NCBI GenBank assembly: GCA_015178975.1
Contig: WHVD01000181.1
Span: 62,001 to 126,000, forward strand
Direction of reading: 5' to 3'
Source: Hysterangium stoloniferum
Lineage: Eukaryota; Basidiomycota; Agaricomycetes; Hysterangiales; Hysterangiaceae
Length of the DNA stretch: 64,000 bases
A program made the position numbers and the translations under genes. Positions within the stretch are counted from its first letter, which is position 1. The number at the start of each line of letters is the position of its first letter. Under the pieces are notes generated by a model. The model ran no database searches. It was not told where the DNA came from and saw nothing but the letters and a program-made list of their open reading frames with translations. Shown one piece after another: positions 13,078 to 24,822 of this stretch.

Positions 13078-14520
13078 GGGTCAACAGTCTGGCAAGCAAG
13101 CCGGAAAACCCGACCTCTCAGGCAAACTCGGACCTGATGGCAAACTGCCCCCACAGGAAAGACAATGGTGTATGGACAGTAACATCTGTCTCTTGTGCAG
13201 AAAACCCCGTCATCGAGTCCCAGAATGTCTGCTGGCAAAAGCAAACTCTGCAAAGGGTCAAACAGCCAAGACCTCCATGGAAACCCTGTTGAAGGACAAA
13301 CTGGCTTCCGACTCAAAAAAAGAGTAAGCAATCCTGCAGACTCCGCATGCGTTGGGGGTTGCATTGCCTCTCCGCACATTCAAGAGTTTACCCATCTCAA
13401 TGCATCCGCTCTCTCACATTCCGATTCATTTTTTGTTAAACTTATGTCTAATATGATTCCAAAATTCGTTTTTTCAGCTCTGATAAATTCCAGCTCGACT
13501 CATTTTTTTTTAGATACAAAATTCATGCAAAAAGATTCTTTGTCAACTTACCTGATAAATCTCATCAGTCTCCACCTCTTCGATGGCACAAGTAATTCGG
13601 TTGTTACCCAAGCTTGTGATTTATCCATCTGTTTCCCGTGTGGAACATCTCAATTGTCACTTTCTATGTGACCCAGTTAGACTCAAGTTGCTCAGTGGTC
13701 CTAGGACACAACTGGCTTACCCACTACAATCCGTTGATTGACTGGATATCTAACAGTATAACATTCTGGACCCCCGTGGCAGCTGAGGAAACTGCACCTG
13801 ACCCGGCCTCCACGGCACCCTTGGCCTTCCCGGCACCTGCAGTCTCGAGGACTCCTGTGATCCCTACGGCACCTATGGCTTCCCCAGAACCCATGGCACC
13901 TCGGTCTATTTCTCTGATTAATGCTGCAGCTTTTATTAGGGCTTTAAAAATGGATGGGTCCCAGGTGTTCACTATCAACTTAAAAATTGATGAAGCAACT
14001 GGACGTTTTGCAACCCCGGTATGTATCTCTCCCACCTGAGCAAATAGATATTCCAGTTGATGATGCTATACCACCTCCTGAGCCAGCTATGGAGCAGGAT
14101 GAGGTGCAAGGAATTACTGAAGAACTTGAACCTGAACAAGTGACAGAGAATAGGCAGAAGAAAAAGCAGACAAAAGTCTCCCAGATAAAGTATTATGCTT
14201 ATCGACTCTTTCAAAGAATTGGTGAAGCAACTACAATTCTGAGGGGTGGAAAACTGCTTCAGCAATACATTGTAGATGCATGGGCAGCAGCAGAGCAAAG
14301 CAGGCTATCATGGATAAGACACAATCAAGGCACTTTACAAGCTGAAATGTACCATCAGGTGGTTGATGCCTTCACAGTACAGGATAATAACCAGCAACCT
14401 GAGCCAAATGAAATTGGAAGTAGATTTATACTGCCAGCAACCTTCCAAGGTAGCAGTCGGGATATGATGGAAAATTTGCAAAATTCACTGGCTATATGAC
14501 GCAAATATGGCAATTCAAGC

Positions 14521-15030
14521 ATGTTTATTACTATGACAGCCAACCCCAAATGGAGGGAAATAACTGAAGCACTTCTTCCAGGGCAAACTGCTGCTGATCA
14601 CCCAGATATAGTGTCACATGTTTTTGCATTGAAAAAGGCACACTTGCTTCAGCTCATTATGAAGAAAAATTACCTTGGCAAAACAGTTGCCCGTGTCCAT
14701 ACCATTGAATTTCAGAAGCCTGGTCTCCCTCATATGCATTTGCTCATATGGTTTGAAGAGGGGGCAAAGCTTCGGACTCCTGCCGAAGTTGATTCTATGA
14801 TATCTGCAAAGTTTTCAGATCAAGAGGAGCAACCAAAGCTTTACAAGTTGGTATCTGAGCTCATGACTCATGTATGTGGTGAAAAATGTATCAAAGATAA
14901 CAAATGTACAAAGCATTTTCCCAAGCCCTTTCATGAATCTACAAGTATAAATGAAGATGGCTATTCAAAGTACCGCCGTAGAAATGATGGCAGAAAACAT
15001 AAAGTTAGAGGTCATGAGTTAGACAATTGA
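14521..15030 (+). pseudogene. Helitron Rep (HUH endonuclease) domain fragment
   Basis: The frame opens with FITMTANPKWREI, a conserved Helitron motif. It contains GLPHMHLLIWF, in which the two His flanking a hydrophobic residue form the metal-binding HUH site. It continues into a Cys-rich segment (HVCGEKCIKDNKC) that is also family-typical. In live Helitrons this domain nicks and joins DNA during rolling-circle transposition. The preceding 14,050-14,500 frame holds the upstream domain and ends in a stop 20 bases before this one. A stop at 15,028 is followed by a frame carrying KYIHKYIYKGHD, the next Helitron motif. The two catalytic Tyr downstream were not identified with confidence. Confidence 0.7.
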
Positions 15031-16059
15031 CATGTTGTCCCTTACTGTGCTGTCCTTCTTCTCATTCTGGAATGTCACATCAATGTTGATATGACTTTTA
15101 ATGTTCGCTCCATTAAATATATTCACAAGTATATATACAAAGGACATGATCGTACAACAATGGAGTTTGGAAAGAACAAGGATGAAATTCAACAATATAT
15201 TGATGCCCACTATGTCAGTGCACATGAAGCATTTTGGAGACTTTTGGAAAATGAGATACATACTCAAATTCCTGCTGTCATAGCCCTCCTTGTGTATTAA
15301 GAGAATCACCAGTCAGTTATCTTTGATGGCATGGAGGGTCCAGAAGAAGCTTTGGATGCTGCCCATTGTTCCAAGACTAGGTTGATGGCATACTTTGAGG
15401 CCAATTCTAACAATACAATAGGCCTTAATGGTAGAGCAGCCAATTCACTTCACTATGTTGATTTTCCAGAATTTTTCACATGGAATTCAAAAAAAAAACA
15501 AAAAATGGAATACAAGGAAAAGGGGATTTGCCATTGGACATATTCATTTTGCAAGACCCTCAAGTGGCCCAAGGTTCTTCCTATGTACTTTACTCACAGT
15601 TGTCAAGGGGGCAACTTCTTTTGAAGATCTCAAAACCTATGAAGGGCAGGTCTATCCTTCTTTCCAAGCAGCCTGCATGCCACATGGTCTACTTGAAGAT
15701 GATAAAGAATGGAAGTTGTGTCTTTGAGAGGCAAATGGTATGCAGACTGGATCTCAATGGAGGAGACTGTTTGCTACTATTCTCAGCCAATGTTTTCCTT
15801 CTGATCCAGCTGCACTCTGGCATGAATTCAAAGCAGACATTTGTGATGACTTGAAACACTTTCTTCAGACACATCTTAATGAGCCAAACCCATCTCCTGA
15901 GACAGTCCATGACTTTGGCCTCTTTAAGCTTGATTAAATTCTTCATACAAGTGGGAAACCACTCTCAGAGTACCCTCATATGCCTCAATATACACAACCA
16001 TGGGAAAACAGAGTAGGAAATCGATTCATCAATGAACAGAGAGCTTATGACAAGGAGTA

Positions 16060-16995
16060 GATGGAAAGCTTTTCTTTTTAAATGGACCTGGGGGTACTGG
16101 AAAATCATTTGTTTGGAAATCTTTGGCACATGCCTGCAGAGGAAAAGGACTCATTGTACTCTGTGTTGCCTCCTCTGGCATCGCTTCACTCATTCTGAGT
16201 GGTGGGTGGACATCTCACAGTATGTTTCAAATTCATTTTGAGGTTGATGAGAAATCCATCTGTACAATGAAGAAAGGCTCAGATAAGGCCAATCTAATGA
16301 AAAAGGTCAGCCTTATTATTTGGGATGAGGTTCCAATGCATAATCACTTTGCCTGTGAAGCAGTAGATCAGAGCCTTAGAGATATCCTTAATAAGGATGT
16401 TCCTTTTGGAGGCATTACAGTAGCATGGGGTGGTGACTTTCAACAGACATTGCCTGTCATTCCTAAAGGTTCAAAAGAAGATATTATTGGTGCATGTATT
16501 TCATGGTCTCACCTTTGGCACAATGTGAAGATTCTGTTTTTGACTGAGAATATGCATGTAGATCCTACTGATCAAGAGAGTGCTGTTTTTGCTCAGTGGC
16601 TTTTGGATATTGGACATGGAAAGGACATGCCTCTTTATCATATGTTTAAAGTCCCTGAACACATGCTATGTAGACCAACAGTGGATAATTTAGTCTCAAC
16701 TATTTATCCAAATATACATGATCCTGAGGTTCTTACTGATGAGTTTTTCTTGGAGCAGGCCATTTGTCCTCAAAATACAGATGTAGATCAAATCAATGAC
16801 ATGCTCTTTGAAAAATTTCCAGGGATTGGGCAGACCTACAAAGATGGAGCCAATGAGACATTATATCCTCCTGAGTACTTAAACTCAATCAACTTTGCAG
16901 GATTGTCACCAAGTAAATTGCATTTGAAACCTGGAGTGCCATTGATGCTTCTCTGAAACTTGGATCCAGGACAAGGACTCTGTAATGGAACAAGC
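16060..16995 (+). pseudogene. Helitron Pif1-type helicase fragment
   Basis: Just before the 277-codon frame that starts at 16,123, another frame reads NGPGGTGKS, the Walker A loop, so a one-base shift separates it from the rest. The main frame then shows VASSGIASL, SLIIWDEVPM (Walker B with Asp-Glu), GGDFQQTLPVIP (motif III with the Gln of Pif1 helicases) and FLTENMHVD. These are superfamily 1B helicase motifs and would unwind donor DNA during Helitron transfer. The C-terminal motifs V and VI are missing because the sequence stops being helicase-like at about 16,995. The stop at 16,954 is also premature. Confidence 0.7.
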
Positions 16996-17005
16996 AAATA
17001 TGGCA

Positions 17006-19315
17006 GGAATGCATATTAGGAAACAAAATAGGTACATGAACAAGGATGAGGGCATGGTTCGCGTCATGTTTATTGTGAACAAGACGTGAAGTGAAGGGGA
17101 GGTACCAAGCCAAAGGTGACCTAGAGCTGCTACACATATTCAGTACTGCTCTTATACTTACGAGGATGGGTTAGTAATGAACACGGGAACGTCCAGCGTC
17201 AGGATAAAGTCGATTCCAGGCTTGCAAGTGACAGAAAAGCACCCATGCGGGGACAGTATGGGAGATTGTGACAACCAATGGTATGGCCCCAATCACCCGA
17301 CAACCGAATAAAAGGTTCCTTAACCGGAAGTAGCTGAATACCCCAAACTAAGCGAGACATCTTGTGTGAAAGAGGTGACAAGTTCATTGGTTGGGACCTA
17401 CATGACAATCTACGTGGTTCACTGCTAGTACACTCCATCGACGTCTTCAAGTATAAGTACGTGTAACCGGCATGCCCGCACGGGTGCCGGGGCGCAATTA
17501 ACGTGCCTCGCCGGAGTTCGTGACTACAATTTGAATCTAGACATATGGGGCGAAATTAACGAAAGCATGACTCTCTTCGACTGTTTGACACACGCTCCCT
17601 GATTACATTGGAAACTGCGCAATTTAGCAAGGCCATCCAGACGTCGGCGGGCACAAGAAAAGGGAGGCCATCGAAATCCGCTAGGTAAAGCTTGTGCTCG
17701 AGAATAGACCTCTAGGTGTATCATCGACTATTCTTTTGAGGTCATAGGGGATGTTCTATGCTCTATGAATACTCCGAGCTTCGGCGGGAATACTCTCAGT
17801 CCTATCAATCTTTAGGATATGGGGCTGAGGGCGATGAGAAGGCACAGGGCTACTTAATCATGTCTAAGAAAGCGGGATATACATGTCTGTGCAGGAGATT
17901 TTTGTTATTGCAAGATGTAGGCACACATTGTTCAACCATAAGCAGAACCAGACATCAAAATACTTGTCAGATCACAAGTGTACACCATATCAGTAGAAAA
18001 GCTTTTATTTCAAGTCGTATGACACAGGTTTCTTGGGGTTCATCCAAAAGCGGTTCAAGTTAACTTACAAACACCACTCAGGGGCGTGGCCCAGATTTGA
18101 TTCTACAGGGACTTTCAATGTGTTCAGTCATGTTGAATTGAAAGGCTGATGTAAATTCATGTGGCTGTATGATCAATGCCCTCTGTTTCTCCATGAAATG
18201 GCACGAGGTGTGGAGCTCCTTTGTCTGTCCGAACACTATCCGCACCATAAGTAGCAACCCGGAACAGGCATTCTACACAGCGACTACTGACGTGGCCAGT
18301 ATTCTATTTGAAAATGAATTACTCTATTAAATTACTCTTGAGCTTGCTTAAATATACATTTGTACTAAGGCGCAGGCTGTTGTATTATAAAGATTAAATG
18401 GTCCATAACCTACCATTGTAAGGGAGTGTAACTCCCTACACCGTGATTGGGTAATAGTTGGTCCCATTGTTTCCCTCTTGTATATATTATCTACATGTGG
18501 ATTTCGAATACAGTAGTGGTTTTATTCCCTATCACTCATTCTAGTGTCTGTCTGTGCCTGCAGCAGATACTAGTCTTGCAACCGATTGGCCATTCATGCA
18601 CTGGACAGCCAACCACACTGGCAGCTTGAGATCAGTGATCATGATTATATTGCAGGAATGGAAGGTTCAAATTCATATATTATTAAATAGTAGGCCGGAG
18701 GGTTCCGATTCCAGATGTTACAGTAAGGTGGCGTACCTAGTATGGTGCAGGCTCGTCGAGGAGTTGTCGACAGCCTGTAAAAATGATATCGAACCCGATA
18801 GTTTAAATGAACATAGCGGACAGTAATTCCATTGTCTCCCTGCCCAGTTACAATATCTGATCGGTCACCAATCAATAACTATATGAAGCTTCAGACTGGC
18901 AGTTGCCCAGAATTCGTACCTTTAAAGAATTCAAGCGTTTTACAAATAGGCTTACTCCACTTACATCCTGAGTGTCAAACTTACCAGAATCACTATGTAC
19001 TACTGTTAGGCGAAGTCAAAGAAAAATTGATATAGCCTGAACACTCATTTCTGGTTGCGTGTGATGCAATCAGACATATTTATGACACAAGCTGATGTAT
19101 TCTATGGAATTTCCCGGGATCCCGGAACGTTGTACTTTGAAAGGTATATTCTCTGCTTTTAATTTTCAAGTACGCATGATACAACAGTCAACAAGTGTGA
19201 CTATGTATGTACCTACCGAATGGCGTTTACTGTCATACAATCAAAATATCGCTACTCCCGCACTAAGGCCATAAAATTAAGACTGCCACATTGTTATGAA
19301 TCTCCTTCCCTCCCA
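17006..19315. other. No supported gene
   Basis: CpG returns to host-like levels here. Open frames are short on both strands; the longest is about 100 codons at 17,758-18,063. No domain, tRNA or terminal repeat is evident. The next real gene on the right ends at 19,316 on the minus strand, so part of this stretch is its downstream flank. Confidence 0.4.
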
Positions 19316-20475
19316 TCATATTTCACCAGCACCGATGGGAGACGGATAACCTAGGGGAACCCTTTTGGTTTTCTTACGCTTTCGTCCTGCATTTATCTCT
19401 ACAATCGAACGGCGGGGGCGTGTTTGAAGGGGGCGAGAGGTCATATGTGTAGATTCATAAATACCACACTTGTTGCATAACTAGCGAGATACGAGGATGA
19501 ATAAATTAATGCGGTGTCCTTTTAAAAGAAAAGACAAAATAACTAAGAGACTCACAATCTTACCAACGTTAAGTTTTGACTTTCGCCAGCCGGGAGTTTC
19601 CGAGGATTGACAATTGAAACAACGTCTCTTCACCACCGGCGATTCCTTAACACCTACATCGTCCGTGTACTGTACATTAGGATCATCTTCCTCTACTATT
19701 GAGGGGCTAGCCACTTCATCCACCTCCTCTTCAATCGGTTTTTTTGAAAATATCCGGACCTTCAGGGGGTTTTACAATGGGTGATTGGGCGCAACGATTA
19801 GCCTCAGGGTGGACAGGAGGACCGATGGATGGCATATGCAGAACTGGATGAAGGAGAGGTGCACTATTGGTGTAGTGGGGATGAGGGTGGTGATGAGGGT
19901 GATGTGGCAGATTCTGCTGTGGTTGTGCGTTAGCAGGTGGTCCTGGTGGTCCCACACACTGTGGATGACCAAATGGGCCCGGAGGGGGAGGGGGGCCAGG
20001 ACGGTGCACAGGTGGAGGAACATGCGGATGATGTTGTGTGTGATGAGAGGGGGGGCCCATGGGGAGATGTTCTGAACTGATGGGGGCTGCTCACTGGAAC
20101 ATAAAACATAGCACCAAACCAAGGTCCGTGGTGATAAGGAGGATACGGGTTAGGAGGTGGATAGTGGGCTTGTCCATGTTGTTCTGGCAGACCGGGTGGC
20201 CCAAGAGATCTAGAGGGATGCTGGCTGAGGGGGCCCTGTGGAGGCTGCCCTAGACGAAGGGATTGGTATCCATGCAGAGGAGCCACAGGAGGAGGAATAT
20301 TGGTAGGTAGCTGCAATGTATTAGTTGAGATGGGTGCTGATATAGTCTTCGTGCTTCCAACTATTTGTGCACCACCTCGGTGGCTGAGTTCTTTCTGGCC
20401 CAGATCATGATGAAAATCGGCAAAGATGTCTGTATGAGGAGGACTATCTAGTGTAGCCTCAGGGGGTATAGCCAA
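19316..20475 (-). CDS. GATA-type zinc-finger transcription factor, C-terminal part
   Basis: The finger is split by an intron. The exon above 19,564 ends CFNCQSSETPGWRKSKLNVG. After an intron at about 19,481-19,563 (GTAAGA..TAG) the next exon gives LCNKCGIYESTHMTSRP, then a basic tail (RKRKKTKR) and a stop at 19,316. This gives the C-X2-C-X17/18-C-X2-C order of fungal GATA factors, which bind GATA motifs in nuclear DNA. Upstream, up to 20,475, lies a His/Pro/Gly-rich region and then an acidic segment before the finger. Two one-base shifts interrupt it: one near 20,050-20,085 in a C-rich run and one in the A7 run at 19,741 (six A would keep frame). The 5' exons are not identified; a splice acceptor TTTCAG precedes the first codon at 20,475. 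Confidence 0.7.
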
Positions 20476-22200
20476 CTGAAAGTAGTATTAGCACTTATTA
20501 TAATTAAATATATGTTGCTTACTATGGCACTAGTCCAAGCTCGGAAATGAGGTAGGGTAATTTTAGCACATTTCCCATACTTATTGGTCATGCATAGTTT
20601 ATTGTGGCCACAAATTTGACATTTTTTCAATTTTTCCAGTAGCTGCTTCTCCATGACTTTGTAAGGTGCATTGTATCCTGCATTTTCATCAGCAAGGTCA
20701 TCAGCACTGATTGGTTCAGTATCAGATTCTATAAAATAATTTGTGGTGGGGCTGCACTTTTTGCTCTTCGCAGCAGTCTTGATGGTACCAGTCTTATAAG
20801 GCTTCTTCTTGTCAACCCAGAGTTCTTTAGATGACTGAAAATCTGCCAAGAACTAAAAACTTGTCATCAGTTTGAATACAGCATCCAAGAGCACATGGTT
20901 ACATCATCTGGAAATTTAATTTCTACAGTGGCACTGTCACCTTTCTTCGCAACTTCTGTGGGATATAATTTAGAAACAAACTCCCAATTCGCTTGATTTT
21001 GGAAGTTGTAGACAGTTTGTTTGTCCATTGTAAACCTAACAAAAAGTACGGGCTGCTTCTTAAAATGACAGTGGATTAGCATGCCAGTTGAAAATATTGT
21101 TTTAATGACAGTGTCATATGGCTCATTAGCCTTAGCCTCAACTATCCCAATGACTTTTGTACTTCCATCCATATATGGAACACAAAACCAAACATCTATC
21201 AGAGTGTGAAATATGTTTAAAAAAATAGAATCATATGCAATGCACTCAGAACAGATAAGACAGGTGCTGCTGCCTTTTGTGCATCTTGCACCTTTTTGGC
21301 AACTTTGCGCTTGCCAGTAGTCTTTTGTTTATGAGGAACATAGTCAAATGCACCACTCAAGTCATTGCCATCTGACATATTCACAACACTGTTCACATCA
21401 TGATTGTCAGTCTTAACCTGTCCTGCATCATCCTTAGAATCACAATCAGAATTCTCATCCTGATTCTCCTGCACAGGTGACAATAGAACTATGGGAGATT
21501 TTTTTAAGTTAGTATCCACATTATGGGGCCTTTTGTTGGTATCCGTCTTGCTATCTGTTTGAGAAGCCCGAGCAGAAGGGGCATGAGACCTACAGCCCTC
21601 TATAATGTTGCTAGGATCCACACTATCACACTGCCTCTTCAGATTCAATTTCTTCACTGTAGCAGCACCAATTGAGTCAATGGGTATCTTCTTTTGACTC
21701 ATGTGAGTGTAAATGAGGAATTTTGCGGGGTGAAGACATGTCACAGTGTGACAACTGCACATGGATGGTCCACTCAGTTAGCAAGATGCATCTGTCTCAA
21801 CACATATCATTTACAACTACATACAGATCTCAATTATAGGCACAAAGCTAGCTAAATATTTACTTATAGTATCCCAATTTATCTCTGCACAAATGTGCTA
21901 AAATAAGGCAATCTAAGAAGAGTCCCACTGGCATGTAGAGAGTAACCCCCTCATTATAGAGCAAGTATTAAGCCTACATCTCCTTTAAGTAGCTATATGC
22001 AGTAAAAAATATTGTGTAGACCAATCATTGGGCTCATCCAAGCCAAAATGGAGGCAGGAGAGCCAGTGCAATGGTGTAGGAGTAAATTATAAATACCATG
22101 TAATAAGCTACATTTAAGTTATAGGCACAATGCCCCATACTACTATATATATCTCCCAAATTGTTGTGTCTTAATCACACCCTGTTCGCAAGATACAGCG
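20476..22200 (-). CDS. Multi-exon protein of a repeated Agaricomycete family, possibly transposon-borne
   Basis: Three minus-strand exons are suggested. The first (about 21,705-21,230, from MSQKKIPIDS) is Ser/Asp/Lys-rich. The second (about 21,190-20,867) has a beta-rich domain (KANEPYDTVIKTIFSTGM). The third (about 20,849-20,530) has a small Cys cluster, CQICGHNKLCMTNKYGKCAK. I recall proteins with a Cys-Gly-x-x-Lys-Leu-Cys cluster followed by a Phe-x-x-x-Arg-Ala-Trp segment, often with a His/Pro-rich tail, in many copies in Agaricomycetes; their function is unknown. The block is CpG-poor, unlike both flanks, and its last exon could splice into the His/Pro-rich region below 20,475. So it may be part of the GATA gene or an insertion in it. 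Confidence 0.4.
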
Positions 22201-24822
22201 TCATTTGTTTGACAATCTAAAACGGAATTTTATTGAAATTGGAACTCCGCCATCGGTACCCGGAACAGCTGTAACTATTGGGGAGAAATTAAAATAACCA
22301 TGAGTGTTTTTTTCGAGGAAGTCGTCTAGGACATCATCATCAACCTCAACCTCGTCAATATCTGAGCTGATGTTAACAGAACGGTCCCCGTTCGACCAGT
22401 CGACAGTACGTAAAACTGGGCCAGGCGGGGACGGCGCTCGATTCTCGAAATCATGAAGTGGCGAAGGAGGTGGAGAAAACTTCGATGATCCCGAGTGATG
22501 GCTAAGTTCTGCCTCTGGTATGTCGGGGTGAATCGACAGCGCAGGACTCGGAGGAAAATCAGGTGGGATGTCCTGCTCCTGATCTACTAAACCAGGTTCA
22601 ATCGACGTGGGCTAGCGATCGAAGGGTCAGTGTCAGCAGCAGGAGGGTCAGCGGCGGAAGGGTCAGCGGCGGGAGAGTCAGCGGCGGGAGAGTCATCGGC
22701 GGGAGAGTCATCGGCGGGAGAGTCATCGGCGGGAGAGTCATCGGCGGGAGAGTCAGCGGCGGGAGGGTCAGCAGCGGAAAGGTCAGCAGCGGAAAGGTCA
22801 GCGGCGGAAATGTCAGCGGCGGAAGGGTCAGCGGCGGAAGGGTCAGCTGTGGAAGGTTCTGCAGTTGAAAAAGGTTCTTCAATCGAAGGTTTCTCAATTG
22901 AAAGTTCCGCACTCAAAGGTTCTGCCATGGAAGGTTGGACAATGAAAGATTCCGTCATGGAAGTCACCGCAATCGAAGGTTCGGTCGTTGAAAGTTCATC
23001 TCTGGAAGGTTTACTCACGGGAGGTTCGGCCACAGAGAATTGAGGCTCAAGTTCAGGTTTAGATGATGGAGGTAATGATGGGGGTGGCGGTGAAGGCCAC
23101 GGTGGGCACGGCGTAACAATTCGCTTAGAAGACCGCGTTGCCCTTGCAATTCGTGTCGAACGCCGTTTATCACCATTACCAACAGCAGCCGGGGGCTTTA
23201 ATTTCTTGAACTTCGAATGAGCAACTCCGGCGGCTGAACGCGTAAGCCTGCGGTTGACTTCTTGTCGCGTGCCGTGGGACTCGGGTGGGGAGGATATTGA
23301 TGGTGATGGTTGAAAAGGTTTTGTGCGCGAAGGCTTTTTCTGCGCCTTTGGAGGTTTGTCGACCAAGGGTGAATTTGATGTGCTCCCAAACGCATCAGGG
23401 GGCAAATTATTGGTTGAGGGCTCACTTCCTAACGATGGGTCCGATTCCTCCCGCGGTGGGGTTGCCGGGAATCCCTTCGTCTCGGTGGAACTTGTGGTTG
23501 GCTCGACAATTAACGTCACAACCAGCCCTTCATCCTCTTCCTCACTGTCTGGTTTTTTTTGGAGCAACCTTTGAGGAAACAGGCGAGAGGATTGTACTGT
23601 CTGGTGAGAGACCCTCAGAGGCTGCTAAATTACCGTCAGGGTGGGATGCTGGTGCAGAATATGATACCGGAGGAATGATAACCTGCTTCTCTAAAAAGGT
23701 AGGAGTAGCGTTTGATTATAAATGCATTTTTTTAAGAGAAAATGAATAAAATCAGTCGACTTCGCATAGAGACAGGATTAGAAGAAAAACTAACGGTTCG
23801 AGTGCCCGGACACTTGAGAGGGGTCTTTATGAGGAGTTTCAACTGTCACTATTCCCATTGTCATGGTAGATTCAGTAGCAATGGCAGCTAAAGGAGTATC
23901 CAAATCAGTAGTTGTAACGTCAGACTTTTCCGCGTCAAGTTGGACAATCGGCTATTTTGAATTAGAAAAAAAGAGGAATATTATAAAGGTTCTTAGTAAA
24001 CACATCGATAATGCAATTAGTTAAAGGAAGTATTACCGGCGAGTCAACTTCCATCAAGTGGTATTCATTTTTCCCAAGACGTCGGCGCTTTTTCGAAAGT
24101 CCCTTTCTCGTAGATTTCGTAGGAGCCACAGAAGGGGGGCTTTCTTCATCGGGGGGGGCCTTGCGTTTCGAAGTCGAAGCCGTCAGCAGAGGAGTGCTGG
24201 GTTGTACGACTCGTTCCATAAGCTCATAAGCACCTTTCGATTGCTCCCCATCACTCGATACCTTCCTATCTTGTATTACAACATCTTCAAGACCAAAAGA
24301 CACCGTTTTTTGCCCAGATTCATCGTTTGATGTATTCCTCATGACATCCATCAGCCCCTGAATGGCAAACGGCCGTTCTTTTCCTCCCTTGTTCAGCCGA
24401 TCACGCACAAGAGCTTGCAGTTCACGTCCAGAAAGAAAATAGAAGACAGTCTGTAATCGGAGGAGATGGTCGTGTAGAACGTTGAGTGATGCAGCGTCGT
24501 TCGGAGTGTCAAATGGCGAAGGACTCGGGGAGTCTTGAGGTCGGAAAAAGTTTGCAAAGGTCCTAATGGACCCAAACGAAGGAAAATATGCATTTGAATT
24601 AGTCGGAGGAAGGGAGGGGGCCTCCTTGATAGAAGATGAGGGTTGCGGAGGCCATGCCTTTATGAGATGTCTGACCCGTGCTTGTAAAAGTTGGGCAAAT
24701 CCTGCCGGACTCATCATGTCGATAAGGAGATTGAAAGATTCATTCGCTTCTTCAGTTGGAGAATTAGATGTATCATTAGAGGACTCGGGGTCAGACGGTG
24801 CCATTGACGTGGAGAACACCAT
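22201..24822 (-). CDS. Large low-complexity protein with pentapeptide repeats, function unknown
   Basis: The start at 24,822 (MVFSTSMAPSDPES) opens a first exon down to about 24,040, with a possible folded segment (SPAGFAQLLQARVRHLIKAW) and a basic patch (KSTRKGLSKKRRR, a likely nuclear signal). A likely intron (GTAATA at about 24,039 to AAATAG) leads to a second exon from about 23,952, and another likely intron (about 23,815-23,725) to a third. The third exon carries basic Ser/Pro stretches, Ser/Glu/Pro repeats and the pentapeptide array. The tail (to 22,201) is acidic (SSDIDEVEVDDDVLDD). The A8 run at about 23,556 shifts frame by one; seven A would restore it. A second shift or intron lies near 22,610. 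No enzyme motif is seen; a nuclear, mostly disordered protein is a guess. Confidence 0.5.
22623..22850 (-). repeat. 15-bp coding minisatellite, about 16 units
   Basis: Tandem 15-base units (plus-strand form like GCGGCGGGAGAGTCA) encode pentapeptides of the SPADD, SPAAD and PSAAD type within the large minus-strand gene. Unit length is a multiple of three, so changes in copy number would keep the frame. Four neighbouring SPADD units are nearly identical, a sign of recent expansion. Open frames on the other strand here are shadows of the repeat. Confidence 0.85.

Larger units (their letters stand above)
11233..13327 (+). pseudogene. Gag-like coding region of the gypsy relic, split by a solo LTR
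   Basis: The first part encodes an acidic leader and a capsid-like domain (about 11,580-12,034; LLYLPGSMLKWFKPAF, then FVEELETNFGPYDPTGEAK and YTGLPSHLKDKV), which is the usual Ty3/gypsy gag of Agaricomycetes. The second part (from about 12,859) has an Asn-rich linker and one CCHC zinc knuckle (CLLCRKPRHRVPEC). An aspartic-protease-like stretch follows in the next few hundred bases (STHFFLDTKF, then VVLGHNWLTHYNP). In a live element the product would package the RNA. The region is broken in more than one place besides the LTR insertion at 12,035-12,853. Confidence 0.65.
10388..14040 (+). mobile_element. Ty3/gypsy-type LTR retrotransposon relic, 5' LTR, gag and protease only
   Basis: A fossil element on the plus strand. 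An LTR (10,388-11,201) is followed closely by a gag-like region (from 11,233), then a zinc-knuckle segment (about 13,190) and an aspartic-protease-like segment (about 13,460-13,790). No reverse transcriptase, integrase or 3' LTR follows, because Helitron sequence begins near 14,040. A solo LTR of the same family, in opposite orientation, is inserted in gag at 12,035-12,853. The element is broken, with several disruptions besides the insertion, and incomplete. Its coding part keeps more CpG than the LINE region, so it is probably younger. Confidence 0.7.
14040..17005 (+). mobile_element. Helitron relic, Rep and Pif1-type helicase, both ends missing
   Basis: The block encodes in order an N-terminal Helitron domain (about 14,050-14,500), the HUH Rep nuclease (14,521-15,030), a linker domain (about 15,090-15,930) and a Pif1-like helicase (about 16,060-16,995). 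All are on the plus strand and are the usual RepHel parts of rolling-circle transposons. The left end joins gypsy protease sequence without a recognisable TC terminus. The right end stops inside the helicase (DPGQGLCNGTS), with no CTRR hairpin seen. At least six stops or shifts separate the frames. CpG is very low. This is an old truncated copy or the product of a deletion joining two transposons. Confidence 0.75.

Noticed and set aside
22563-23043. Long plus-strand and second minus-strand open frames over the pentapeptide array
   Set aside because: They are shadows produced by the 15-base repeat; only the minus-strand frame from about 23,560 continues into non-repeat protein-like sequence.
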